From: Eublepharis macularius
Lineage: Eukaryota; Chordata; Lepidosauria; Squamata; Eublepharidae
NCBI RefSeq assembly: GCF_028583425.1
Contig: NC_072800.1
Span: 6,709,001 to 6,773,000 of the forward strand
Reading direction: 5' to 3'
Length of the DNA: 64,000 nt
Below, one piece after another: positions 9,701 through 19,560 of this stretch (position 1 is its first letter; every line of letters begins with the position of its first letter). The notes below the pieces were generated by a model. The model was not told where the DNA came from. It made no database searches and saw only the letters and a program-made list of their open reading frames with translations. The position numbers and the translations under genes were made by a program.

Positions 9701-12700
9701 GCTCAGCATTTATGATTTTATTCCTCTAAAAAAGTGTGTCAACACTTCTGGTTTTCTATGGTTTTGTGGAAATCAGAGGTCTGGACTGCAGAGAGGAGTA
9801 GGTGTCCAGGTTCATGTGCAGTTGGCTTGTTTCATGACTTTTTCTTTTCTCAAATAATACCAAAGCCATTCTTTCACTTGGAAAGTCCACAAAGCCCTTT
9901 TGGTATCTTCTTGAGGTGTTGAGTTTTCTCTGTGTGAAGAAAAAAGTCACTTTTAGAGCAAGAAATAGCTTATTACTCTCATTCTCCTCTCACCCCGAAT
10001 TCTGCAGTTTGAAGGTTGTGGAAGTTACGCTACCCATGTCTCTACGAAATATTACCGATGGCGTATTGCAATCCTTCTTTTGGGATACATTCAAAGGGCA
10101 AAGGTAAGCTTTCCTGGAAAGCCAAATGTCTCCATTTGTGATCTAGAAAAGCATGTGTACAGAGGCCCAATGGAATCTAACTTACCCAATAACGTTTATC
10201 GCTATGACATGAAAAGCGTCAGCATTTCTTCTCATGAAGCCTCTGTTGAAGGGACAACACTGTTTCTTTCCTGGTTATCCTCATATCATGTCACAACAAG
10301 GGGCCCCGTTATTCAGTTGCGCAGAGCATAAAGTGCTTCTTTTTGAGAAAGAATAGCTAATCTTCATTCACACTTTGCTCAGCATTTATGATTTTATTCC
10401 TCTAAACAAAGTGTGTCAACACTTCTGGTTTTCTATGATTTTGTGAAAATCAGAGATTTGGACTGCAGAGAGGAGTAGGTGTCCAGGGTCATGTGCAGTT
10501 GGCTTGTTTCATGACTTTTTCTTTTCTCAAAAAATACCAAAGCCATTCTTTCACTTGGAAAGTCCACAAAGCCCTTTTGGTATCTTCTTGAGGTGTTGAG
10601 TTTTCTCTGTGTGAAGAAAAATGTCACTTTTAGAGCAAGAAATAGCTTATTACTCTCATTCTCCTCTCACCCCGAATTCTGCAGTTTGAAGGTTGTGGAA
10701 GTTACGCCACCCATGTCTCCACGAAATATTACCCATGGCGTATTGCTATCCTTCTTTTGGCATACATTCAAAGGGCAGAGGTAAGCTTTGCTGGAAAGCC
10801 ACATGTCTCTCTTTGTGACCTAGAAATGCATGTATACAGAGGCCCCAATAGAAAGTAACTTATCATGTAACGTTTATCGCCATGACATGAAAAGCGTCAC
10901 CATTTCTTCTCATGAAGCCTCTGTTGAAGGGACAACACGGTTTCTTTCCTGATTATCCTCATATCATGTCGCAACAAGAGGCCCCATTATTCAGTTGCGC
11001 AGAGCATAAAGTGCTTCTTTTTGAGAAAGAATATCTAATCTTCGTTCACACTTTGCTCAGCATTTATGATTTTATTCCTCTAAAAAAGTGTGTCAACACT
11101 TCTGGTTTTCTATGGTTTTGTGGAAATCAGAGGTCTGGACTGCAGAGAGGAGTAGGTGTCCAGGTTCATGTGCAGTTGGCTTGTTTCATGACTTTTTCTT
11201 TTCTCAAATAATACCAAAGCCATTCTTTCACTTGGAAAGTCCACAAAGCCCTTTTGGTATCTTCTTGAGGTGTTGAGTTTTCTCTGTGTGAAGAAAAAAG
11301 TCACTTTTAGAGCAAGAAATAGCTTATTACTCTCATTCTCCTCTCACCCCGAATTCTGCAGTTTGAAGGTTGTGGAAGTTACGCTACCCATGTTTCTACG
11401 AAATATTACCCATGGCGTATTGCAATCCTTCTTTTGGGATACATTCAAAGGGCAAAGGTAAGCTTTCCTGGAAAGCCAAATGTCTCCATTTGTGATCTAG
11501 AAAAGCATGTGTACAGAGGCCCAATGGAATCTAACTTACCCAATAACGTTTATCGCTATGACATGAAAAGCGTCAGCATTTCTTCTCATGAAGCCTCTGT
11601 TGAAGGGACAACACTGTTTCTTTCCTGGTTATCCTCATATCATGTCACAACAAGAGGCCCCGTTATTCAATTGCGCAGAGCATAAAGTGCTTCTTTTTGA
11701 GAAAGAATAGCTAATCTTCATTCACACTTTGCTCAGCATTTATGATTTTATTCCTCTAAACAAAGTGTGTCAACACTTCTGGTTTTCTATGATTTTGTGA
11801 AAATCAGAGATTTGGACTGCAGAGAGGAGTAGGTGTCCAGGTTCATGTGCAGTTGGCTTGTTTCATGACTTTTTCTTTTCTCAAAAAATACCAAAGCCAT
11901 TCTTTCACTTGGAAAGTCCACAAAGCCCTTTTGGTATCTTCTTGAGGTGTTGAGTTTTCTCTGTGTGAAGAAAAATGTCACTTTTAGAGCAAGAAATAGC
12001 TTATTACTCTCATTCTCCTCTCACCCCGAATTCTGCAGTTTGAAGGTTGTGGAAGTTACGCCACCCATGTCTCTACGAAATATTACCCATGGCGTATTGC
12101 TATCCTTCTTTTGGCATACATTCAAAGGGCAGAGATAAGCTTTGCTGGAAAGCCACATGTCTCTCTTTGTGACCTAGAAATGCATGTATACAGAGGCCCC
12201 AATAGAAAGTAACTTATCAAGTAATGTTTATCACCATGACATGAAAAGCATCACCATTTCTTCTCATGAAGCCTCTGTTGAAGGGACAACACGGTTTCTT
12301 TCCTGATTATCCTCATATCATGTCGCAACAAGAGGCCCCGTTATTCAGTTGCACAGAGCATAAAGTGCTTCTTTTTGAGAAAGAATATCTAATCTCCGTT
12401 CACACTTTGCTCAGCATTTATGATTTTATTCCTCTAAAAAAGTGTGTCAACACTTTTGGTTTTCTATGGTTTTGTGGAAATCAGAGGTCTGGACTGCAGA
12501 GAGGAGTAGGTGTCCAGGTTCATGTGCAGTTGGCTTGTTTCATGACTTTTTCTTTTCTCAAATAATACCAAAGCCATTCTTTCACTTGGAAAGTCCACAA
12601 AGCCCTTTTGGTATCTTCTTGAGGTGTTGAGTTTTCTCTGTGTGAAGAAAAAAGTCACTTTTAGAGCAAGAAATAGCTTATTACTCTCATTCTCCTCTCA

Positions 12701-14746
12701 CCCCGAATTCTGCAGTTTGAAGGTTGTGGAAGTTACGCTACCCATGTCTCTACGAAATATTACCCATGGCGTATTGCAATCCTTCTTTTGGGATACATTC
12801 AAAGGGCAAAGGTAAGCTTTCCTGGAAAGCCAAATGTCTCCATTTGTGATCTAGAAAAGCATGTGTACAGAGGCCCAATGGAATCTAACTTACCCAATAA
12901 CGTTTATCGCTATGACATGAAAAGCGTCAGCATTTCTTCTCATGAAGCCTCTGTTGAAGGGACAACACTGTTTCTTTCCTGGTTATCCTCATATCATGTC
13001 ACAACAAGAGGCCCCGTTATTCAATTGCGCAGAGCATAAAGTGCTTCTTTTTGAGAAAGAATAGCTAATCTTCATTCACACTTTGCTCAGCATTTATGAT
13101 TTTATTCCTCTAAACAAAGTGTGTCAACACTTCTGGTTTTCTATGATTTTGTGAAAATCAGAGATTTGGACTGCAGAGAGGAGTAGGTGTCCAGGTTCAT
13201 GTGCAGTTGGCTTGTTTCATGACTTTTTCTTTTCTCAAAAAATACCAAAGCCATTCTTTCACTTGGAAAGTCCACAAAGCCCTTTTGGTATCTTCTTGAG
13301 GTGTTGAGTTTTCTCTGTGTGAAGAAAAATGTCACTTTTAGAGCAAGAAATAGCTTATTACTCTCATTCTCCTCTCACCCCGAATTCTGCAGTTTGAAGG
13401 TTGTGGAAGTTACGCTACCCATGTCTCTACGAAATATTACCCATGGCGTATTGCTATCCTTCTTTTGGCATACATTCAAAGGGCAGAGGTAAGCTTTGCT
13501 GGAAAGCCACATGTCTCTCTTTGTGACCTAGAAATGCATGTATACAGAGGCCCCGATAGAAAGTAACTTATCATGTAACGTTTATCGCCATGACATGAAA
13601 AGCGTCACCATTTCTTCTCATGAAGCCTCTGTTGAAGGGACAACACGGTTTCTTTCCTGATTATCCTCATATCATGTCACTACAAGGGGCCCCGTTATTC
13701 AGTTGCGCAGAGCATAAAGTGCTTCTTTTTGAGAAAGAATATCTAATCTTCGTTCACACTTTGCTCAGCATTTATGATTTTATTCCTCTAAAAAAGTGTG
13801 TCAACACTTCTGGTTTTCTATGGTTTTGTGGAAATCAGAGGTCTGAACTGCAGAGAGGAGTAGGTGTCCAGGTTCATGTGCAGTTGGCTTGTTTCATGAC
13901 TTTTTCTTTTCTCAAATAATACCAAAGCCATTCTTTCACTTGGAAAGTCCACAAAGCCCTTTTGGTATCTTCTTGAGGTGTTGAGTTTTCTCTGTGTGAA
14001 GAAAAAAGTCACTTTTAGAGCAAGAAATAGCTTATTACTCTCATTCTCCTCTCACCCCGAATTCTGCAGTTTGAAGGTTGTGGAAGTTACGCTACCCATG
14101 TCTCTACGAAATATTACCCATGGCGTATTGCAATCCTTCTTTTGGGATACATTCAAAGGGCAAAGGTAAGCTTTCCTGGAAAGCCAAATGTCTCCATTTG
14201 TGATCTAGAAAAGCATGTGTACAGAGGCCCAATGGAATCTAACTTACCCAATAACGTTTATCGCTATGACATGAAAAGCGTCAGCATTTCTTCTCATGAA
14301 GCCTCTGTTGAAGGGACAACACTGTTTCTTTCCTGGTTATCCTCATATCATGTCACAACAAGAGGCCCCGTTATTCAATTGCGCAGAGCATAAAGTGCTT
14401 CTTTTTGAGAAAGAATAGCCAATCTTCATTCACACTTTGCTCAGCATTTATGATTTTATTCCTCTAAACAAAGTGTGTCAACACTTCTGGTTTTCTATGA
14501 TTTTGTGAAAATCAGAGATTTGGACTGCAGAGAGGAGTAGGTGTCCAGGTTCATGTGCAGTTGGCTTGTTTCATGACTTTTTCTTTTCTCAAATAATACC
14601 AAAGCCATTCTTTCACTTGGAAAGTTCACAAAGCCCTTTTGGTATCTTTTTGAGGTGTTGAGTTTTCTCTGTGTGAAGAAAAAAGTCACTTTTAGAGCAA
14701 GAAATAGCTTATTACTCTCATTCTCCTCTCACCCCGAATTCTGCAG

Positions 14747-14842
14747 TTTGAAGGTTGTGGAAGTCACGCCACGCAACTCTCTATGGAAGATTACCCAAGG
14801 CGTCTTCCAATCCCGCTTTCGGGATAAAATTGAAGGGCAAAG
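14747..14842 (+). other. Exon-like module, diverged end copy (class C)
   Basis: This has the same acceptor-96 bp-donor layout as the other modules but differs from them at many sites in its second half. The frame read from base 2 stays open (VTPRNSLWKITQGVFQSRF...), whereas the frame read from base 1, open in A and B copies, has a stop here. The donor aaag|gtaagc is intact. As an edge monomer it has escaped homogenisation and is useful for deciding the coding frame. Confidence 0.5.
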
Positions 14843-15287
14843 GTAAGCTTTCCTGGAAAGCCACATGTCTCTCTTTGTGACCTAGAAATGCATGTGTTCA
14901 CAGGCTCAATGGACTTACCCAGTAACGTTTACCTCCATGACATGAAAAGCATCACCATTTCTGCACATGAAGCCTCTGTTGAAGGGGCAACTCCTTTTCT
15001 TTCCTGGTTATCCTCATATCATGTCACAACAAGAGGTCCTGTTATTCAGTTGCGTAGAGCTTAAAGTGCTTGTTTTTGAGTGAGAATAGCTCCTCTTCAT
15101 TCACGCTTTGCTCAGCATTTATGATTTTATTCCTCTAAAAAAGTGTGTCATCAGTACTCCTTTTCTATGATTTTGTGGAAATCAGAGGCCTGATGAATTG
15201 CAGATAGGATTTCATGTCCTGGTTTATCTGAAGTTGGCTTATTTCATGACTTTTTCTTTAGTCAAATAATGCCAAAGCCATTCTTCC

Positions 15288-15918
15288 CCTCAAATGAAAA
15301 CCCCAAGAGCTCAAAGTCATCGGGGTGGACAGGGAGAAGGTGAAAGGCAGACTTAATGTCGCATTTCACCATCTCAGCCCCCACTCCACAGCGACTTACC
15401 ACCTTGACCGCCTGGTCAAATGATGTGTACCGAACTGAGTATAAGTGCTCCAGTATGGCATCATTCATGGACTCCCCTTTGGGAAACGAGAGGTGATGAA
15501 TCAGGTGAAATTCCCCAGCCGCCTTCTTGGGTACCACTCCCAACGGGGACACCCTCAAGTTGGGGACCGGGGGAGCATCGAAGGGGCCCAAAACTCGGCC
15601 CTCAGCACACTCTTTGTCTATTTTATTCCTCACCAGCCTCCATCCCCACAACAGAACACAATTAGACATGAACCGAGAACATGGGCCCTGAATTGGAATC
15701 CGAAAACCAAAACTGAAACCCTGCAAAAGAAAAAGAACATCCTGCCTCTTTGGATAAGCCTGCAGTAACCGCTCAAGGACCCGCAGCCTTACGGGGCTTG
15801 GTCCCTTTACCAGCAGCCAGCTGACCGCCAGCTGCCCCACCTCCATGCTTCCTACCGCCCCCCTTGCCTTCCTTTGGGACAGGCATTTTATGGGTGAAAC
15901 CCGGCACACGAAGGGCAC
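15288..15918 (-). pseudogene. Ngaro reverse transcriptase, C-terminally truncated
   Basis: The frame contains AYPKRQDVLFLLQGFSFGF, then an RT N-terminal part: EGRVLGPFDAPPVPNLRVSP, LGVVPKKAAGEFHLIHHLS, FPKGESMNDAI, and DIKSAFHLLPVHPDDFELLG, which carries the first catalytic aspartate motif. These are hallmarks of the vertebrate Ngaro family. The frame ends at the junction with satellite DNA, so the YxDD box, RNase H and recombinase are missing. Not functional. Confidence 0.82.
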
Positions 15919-16701
15919 TCATGCCTGAACCTAGAGGGCTTCCTGCTACACTGTCCCTTGAATGCAAACTCCCAGCAAAGCAGCCGGGGTTGAACCTGTT
16001 GCCCCGCCACGGAGCAGGTAGTAGTGGTTGCAGGGGCAGAAGCCGAGCGCTGCACCACATGACCGCTGTCTGAGCGGTCCCCCAAGTTGGGCTTCGCTGG
16101 GTGTCATCAGTTGCAGCCAGAGCTGCTGATGAATACGGTCCCAAGGGGTATTAGAGTTAAGGGCCACCCGCATCCTAAACTCCTCATCATACTGCATCCA
16201 AGCAGCACCCAAGAAGCCAGTGTAGCCTTTATAGATAATATCCAGGTACTGTAGAAAGGAAGCCGCCCTCTGGGGCTGCGCTCTGACCAGTACCCATGCA
16301 TAGATCAAAAAACCCGGCAACCAATTGGCCCAGGTACAATCCACGTACCAGCGCTTAAGCTACTCCTTGTCTCTATCATCCAACTCTTCTTTGTCCTTCT
16401 TCTCCAGTTCCTGGAAAAGAAGGGTAAAGAAATCAATGTATTCTCCCTTAATAATCTTATCACGAGTTGCATGAGTCAGGTGGTCAGCCAGAGGGAGCGC
16501 CGTGTCACCAAAAGGAAGTGCACTTAAAAGGCACCTGCACATAGGCCAAAGCAGAATAGGGGTAGCAAACCCCAAAGCCCACAATCCAGCCTTCCCCTGC
16601 CCCCATGGGCCCTCAACAGCTCCCCATGGGGGCTGTGATGGTGTAGACAGCTGGGCACCAGCAAATACCAAGCTCTGCGGCTGCCAAGGGTGCTGCCCCA
16701 C
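15919..16701 (-). pseudogene. Ngaro gag-like region, frameshifted
   Basis: Successive minus-strand frames carry pieces typical of the protein upstream of Ngaro RT: YDEEFRMRVALN, WDRIHQQLWLQLM (16344-15946), then GDRSDSGHVV and a C-rich block CWEFAFKGQCSRKPSRFRHE with C..C.GFHP, a C3H-type finger (16085-15888). At least two frameshifts separate them. The right-hand part (16701-16360) is less certain. Confidence 0.65.
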
Positions 16702-16825
16702 AGCAGCTCAGGCTGAAGGGAACTGCTGACCAGCCCCCAAAGCCATCCCTGAAGCTCCTTGAGTAGGTACTTGCCTCCAAGGCCCCCAAGGCCAAGGAGA
16801 ACAAGACTGAGGTGTAATTCATGGT

Positions 16826-17897
16826 TTGCCCAGCATTTATGGTTTTATTCCTCTAAACAAAGTGTGTCAACAGTTCTGGTTTTCTATGACTTTGTGGAAA
16901 TCAGAAGCCTGAATTGCACAGAGGACTAGATGTCCTGGTTCATCTGGAGTTGGCTTATTTCATGAATTTTTCTTTAGTCAAACAATGCCAAAGCCATTCT
17001 TTCACTTGGAAAGTCCACAAAGCCCTTTTGGTACCTTCCTGAGGTGTTGAGTTTTCTCTGTGTGAAGAAAAAAGTCACTTTTAGAGCAGGAAATAGCTTA
17101 TTACTCTCATTCTCCTCCCACCCCCAATTCTGCAGTTTGAAGATTGAGGCAGTCACGCCACCCATGTCTCTACGAAAGATTATCCAAGGCTTCTTGCAAT
17201 CCCGCTTTCGGAATAATATCCAAGGGCAAAGGTAAGCTTTCCTGGAAAGCCAAATGTCTCTCTTTGTGACCTAGAAATGCATGTGTACAGAGGCTCAAGG
17301 GAATATAACTTACCAGATACAGATTATCGCCATGACATGAAAACCGTCACCATTCTGCACATGAAGCCTCTGCTGAAGGGGCAACACCTTTTCCTTCCTG
17401 CTTATCCTCATATCCTGTCTCATATCCTTATATCCTTTTGCAACAAGAGGCCCCATTGCTCAATTGCGCAGAGCATAAAGTGCTTCTTTTTGAGAAAGAA
17501 TAGCTAATCTTCATTCACACTTTGCTCAGCATTTATGATTTTATTCCTCTAAACAAAGTGTGTCAACACTTCTGGTTTTCTATGATTTTGTGAAAATCAG
17601 AGATTTGGACTGCAGAGAGGAGTAGGTGTCCTGGTTCATGTGGAGTTGGCTTATTTCCTGACTTTTTCTTTAGTCAAACAATACCAAACCCCCTTCACTT
17701 TGAAAGTCCACAAAGCCCTTTTGGTACCTTTTGGAAGTGTTGAGTTTTCTCTGTGTGTAGAAAAAAGTCACTTTTAGAGCAGGAAATAGCTTATTGCTGT
17801 CATTCTCCTCCTACCCCCAATTCTGAAGTTTGAAGGTTGTGGAAGTCACGCCACCCGTGTCTCTACGAAAGATTACCCAAAACGTGTCTCTACGAAG
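16826..17897 (+). repeat. Diverged monomers of the 677-bp repeat
   Basis: The sequence resumes in the same orientation as the array with cagcatttatggttttattcc, covers one full diverged monomer with an exon-like module at 17136-17231, and then a second, broken monomer whose module begins at 17829 and is cut by the fold-back element at 17897. These copies differ from the core array at many sites and show what the repeat looked like before homogenisation. Confidence 0.85.
17136..17231 (+). other. Exon-like module, diverged copy D
   Basis: The acceptor (cccccaattctgcag), the 96-bp body and the donor (aaag|gtaagc) are all kept in a monomer that has diverged widely elsewhere. The frame read from base 2 is open (LKIEAVTPPMSLRKIIQGF...), while the frame read from base 1 has a stop after three codons. 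A further copy at 17829 keeps the frame for about 20 codons but has ctgaag in place of ctgcag and lacks its 3' end. Confidence 0.5.
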
Positions 17898-18280
17898 TAT
17901 CATGGTTTACATGTAAGTACAGTTACAAAGTCCAGTCCCAAGACTTGTATATTTGTCTTTTCAGTCTCCAGTATAATAATTGCTAGAAGACTGAATCCAA
18001 AAAAAGTTTACTGGAAGGAATTAGATATTGGCCAGAGGAAGACTGAAACGAGCTGAAAGAGACTGGGCCGGCAAAGCTCGCAGCCTATTGTCAACTTCTT
18101 TAAAATGCCACCTCCATCTCACCCTTTCAGAGGAAAGGAAAAGGCCACTTCAGAGTTCATGCCAAAGAACTCTGTTTGTTCTGCAAAGGCAACCTACAAA
18201 ATAAGAAAGAACAAATATACATAAATAAGTCTTGGGACTGGACTTTGTAACTGTATTTATATGTAAACCATAATGATACT
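17897..18280. mobile_element. Fold-back (MITE-like) element with about 60-bp inverted repeats
   Basis: The left arm at 17897-17956 (agtatcatggtttacatg ... gtccagtcccaagact) and the right arm at 18210-18278 are reverse complements with few differences. About 250 bp of non-coding DNA lies between them. It interrupts the last exon-like module. No transposase remains and I cannot assign a superfamily. Confidence 0.65.
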
Positions 18281-18528
18281 CGGTATATGTTGATTGTGAT
18301 GCATGACTACACGGCATAGGCTGTTTGATTATAACCCCATTTTCTGCCTCCTTGAGCTTAGGCTCCTTACTTCCTGCTTAAGATATCTGACATACAGCTG
18401 AAAGTGCTCAGTCGGGGTTTGGGTTATGTTCCCATCCCCCATTACAATAGTTTTCAAACAAGGTTAAGTCTATTTAAATTAAACAAACAACTCAAACTTA
18501 AAGTCTTCTTGAGTAATAGAGATCCCTC
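18281..18528. other. Unassigned stretch
   Basis: AT-rich DNA with no recognisable gene or repeat boundary. Confidence 0.3.
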
Positions 18529-18756
18529 GAATAGTGGCCATTTCCACACCTCTTTCCCCCCACACAAAATCGCACAAAACTCATGGAACGATGGTGTCTT
18601 CATGGTGCAATTTCCCATCACGACTCTGTTTCGTGGCGTGATGACATCAGAAATCACCCCATGAAATGGAATCATGATGGGAAATCATGCCATGAAGACA
18701 TGTTGCTCTGTGAGTTTTGTGCAATTTTGCGTGAAGAAAAGATGTATGGAAACAAC
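18529..18756. mobile_element. Short palindromic MITE
   Basis: The left arm, starting tggccatttccacacctctttc, and the right arm, ending agaaaagatgtatggaaac, are reverse complements across some 90 bp each (shared core gcacaaaactca and tgtcttcatgg). They flank a short loop near 18640. This is a small non-autonomous DNA element; superfamily unknown. Confidence 0.6.
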
Positions 18757-19289
18757 TAGTGATCTTGCACCCTAAATCTTCCTTTTGTACCCAATATTAG
18801 TCATCCCAATATAACAACTTTTGAAGTGATGGTTTTAAAAAACAATAAAAAAATTAGAATCACAACCAGTGTGTTCCCGCTAATGTGAGCACGTGAGCAA
18901 TCGCTCACAGATTCTGACTCCTCTGCTCACAGCTTCTCAGATGTAGCTCACAGATACTAACCCTCAGGCGGCCCCACCCTCCCAGTCAGCCAGCATCTGC
19001 AGGTGGGCCCTATAGGGATGGAGCCTCATCCCACCTCTCTCCTCCCTTCCTGGCTGTGGTTGGTTTGGCCCCCAGGGTGGTGCCAGAGAGCGCCTCCATC
19101 CCCTGCTGGCTCTCTAGCTGGGGAAAAGAGCAGAGCTGAGTGATTGAGTCTGGCCTGACTCATGCAGCCTGAAATCACTAGGATCCCCTCAGCCCCAGAG
19201 AGCTGAGGAGAGGAGGTAGCATCTCAGCCGCCACCATGGTGAAGGCATCATTTAACTTGGCCTTGGTGCAGAAGGAGGCTGAAGAAGTA

Positions 19290-19395
19290 AGCATTGACTC
19301 ACAAAAGCTCATCTTGAAATGAATTTGCTAGTCTTTAAGGTGCCATTGCATTTCTGCTTTATTTTGTAGCAACAGACTAATACAACTACCCCTTT
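19290..19395 (+). repeat. Penelope-like 3' tail fragment
   Basis: The sequence aaaagctcatcttg ... ctagtctttaaggtgccattg ... gcaacagactaatac matches the shared tail of squamate Penelope-like elements (compare 1804-1935 in reverse orientation). Confidence 0.55.
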
Positions 19396-19560
19396 GTAAT
19401 CAGCATGGACATATCCATTTTTATACAGAAGTATACTCTGATTTTTGCGGCCCTTTCACCTAATGGCTTTTATTGTTAAATTGTTTTGATTGTAATCAAA
19501 ACAATTTGATTGTAATTTTTTTTTTAAAAGGAGGTGCACTCAAAACGTTAATGAAAGTTG

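Larger units (their letters stand above)
6143..15285 (+). repeat. Tandem array of 677-bp monomers with a four-monomer higher-order repeat
   Basis: Homologous landmarks recur every 677 bp (678 once) for 13 monomers, then continue into a diverged partial monomer. Monomers fall into classes A, B1 and B2. A differs from B by, for example, tattgcaatcc versus tattgctatcc and ctaaaaaagtg versus ctaaacaaagtg. B1 and B2 differ in the donor (agataagc versus aggtaagc) and downstream (tatcaagtaatg versus tatcatgtaacg). The order is A B1 A B2 B1 A B2 A B1 A B2 A C, which is a 2708-bp A-B1-A-B2 unit with one A missing at about 8.9-9.3 kb. Near identity between copies shows recent homogenisation. Each monomer holds a 96-bp exon-like module. 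The small open frames repeated on both strands follow simply from the near-identical monomers. Confidence 0.92.
15286..16825 (-). mobile_element. Ngaro-type (DIRS order) retrotransposon fragment
   Basis: A minus-strand fragment interrupts the diverged end of the tandem array. It contains a broken gag-like region (16701-15900) and the N-terminal two thirds of a DIRS/Ngaro RT (15918-15288), truncated on the left before the catalytic YxDD box. RNase H and tyrosine recombinase are absent. The array does not resume at the matching point: before the fragment it stops at the ccaaagccattctt segment, and after it restarts about 190 bp earlier in the monomer at cagcatttatgg. No target-site duplication is expected for this class. 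Confidence 0.8.

Noticed and set aside
6370-14689. A 64-codon minus-strand frame and 62-, 83- and 99-codon plus-strand frames repeated in every monomer
   Set aside because: They are present because the monomers are near identical. None has a domain, a start context or conservation beyond that of the surrounding DNA, and they differ from the frame implied by the splice signals.
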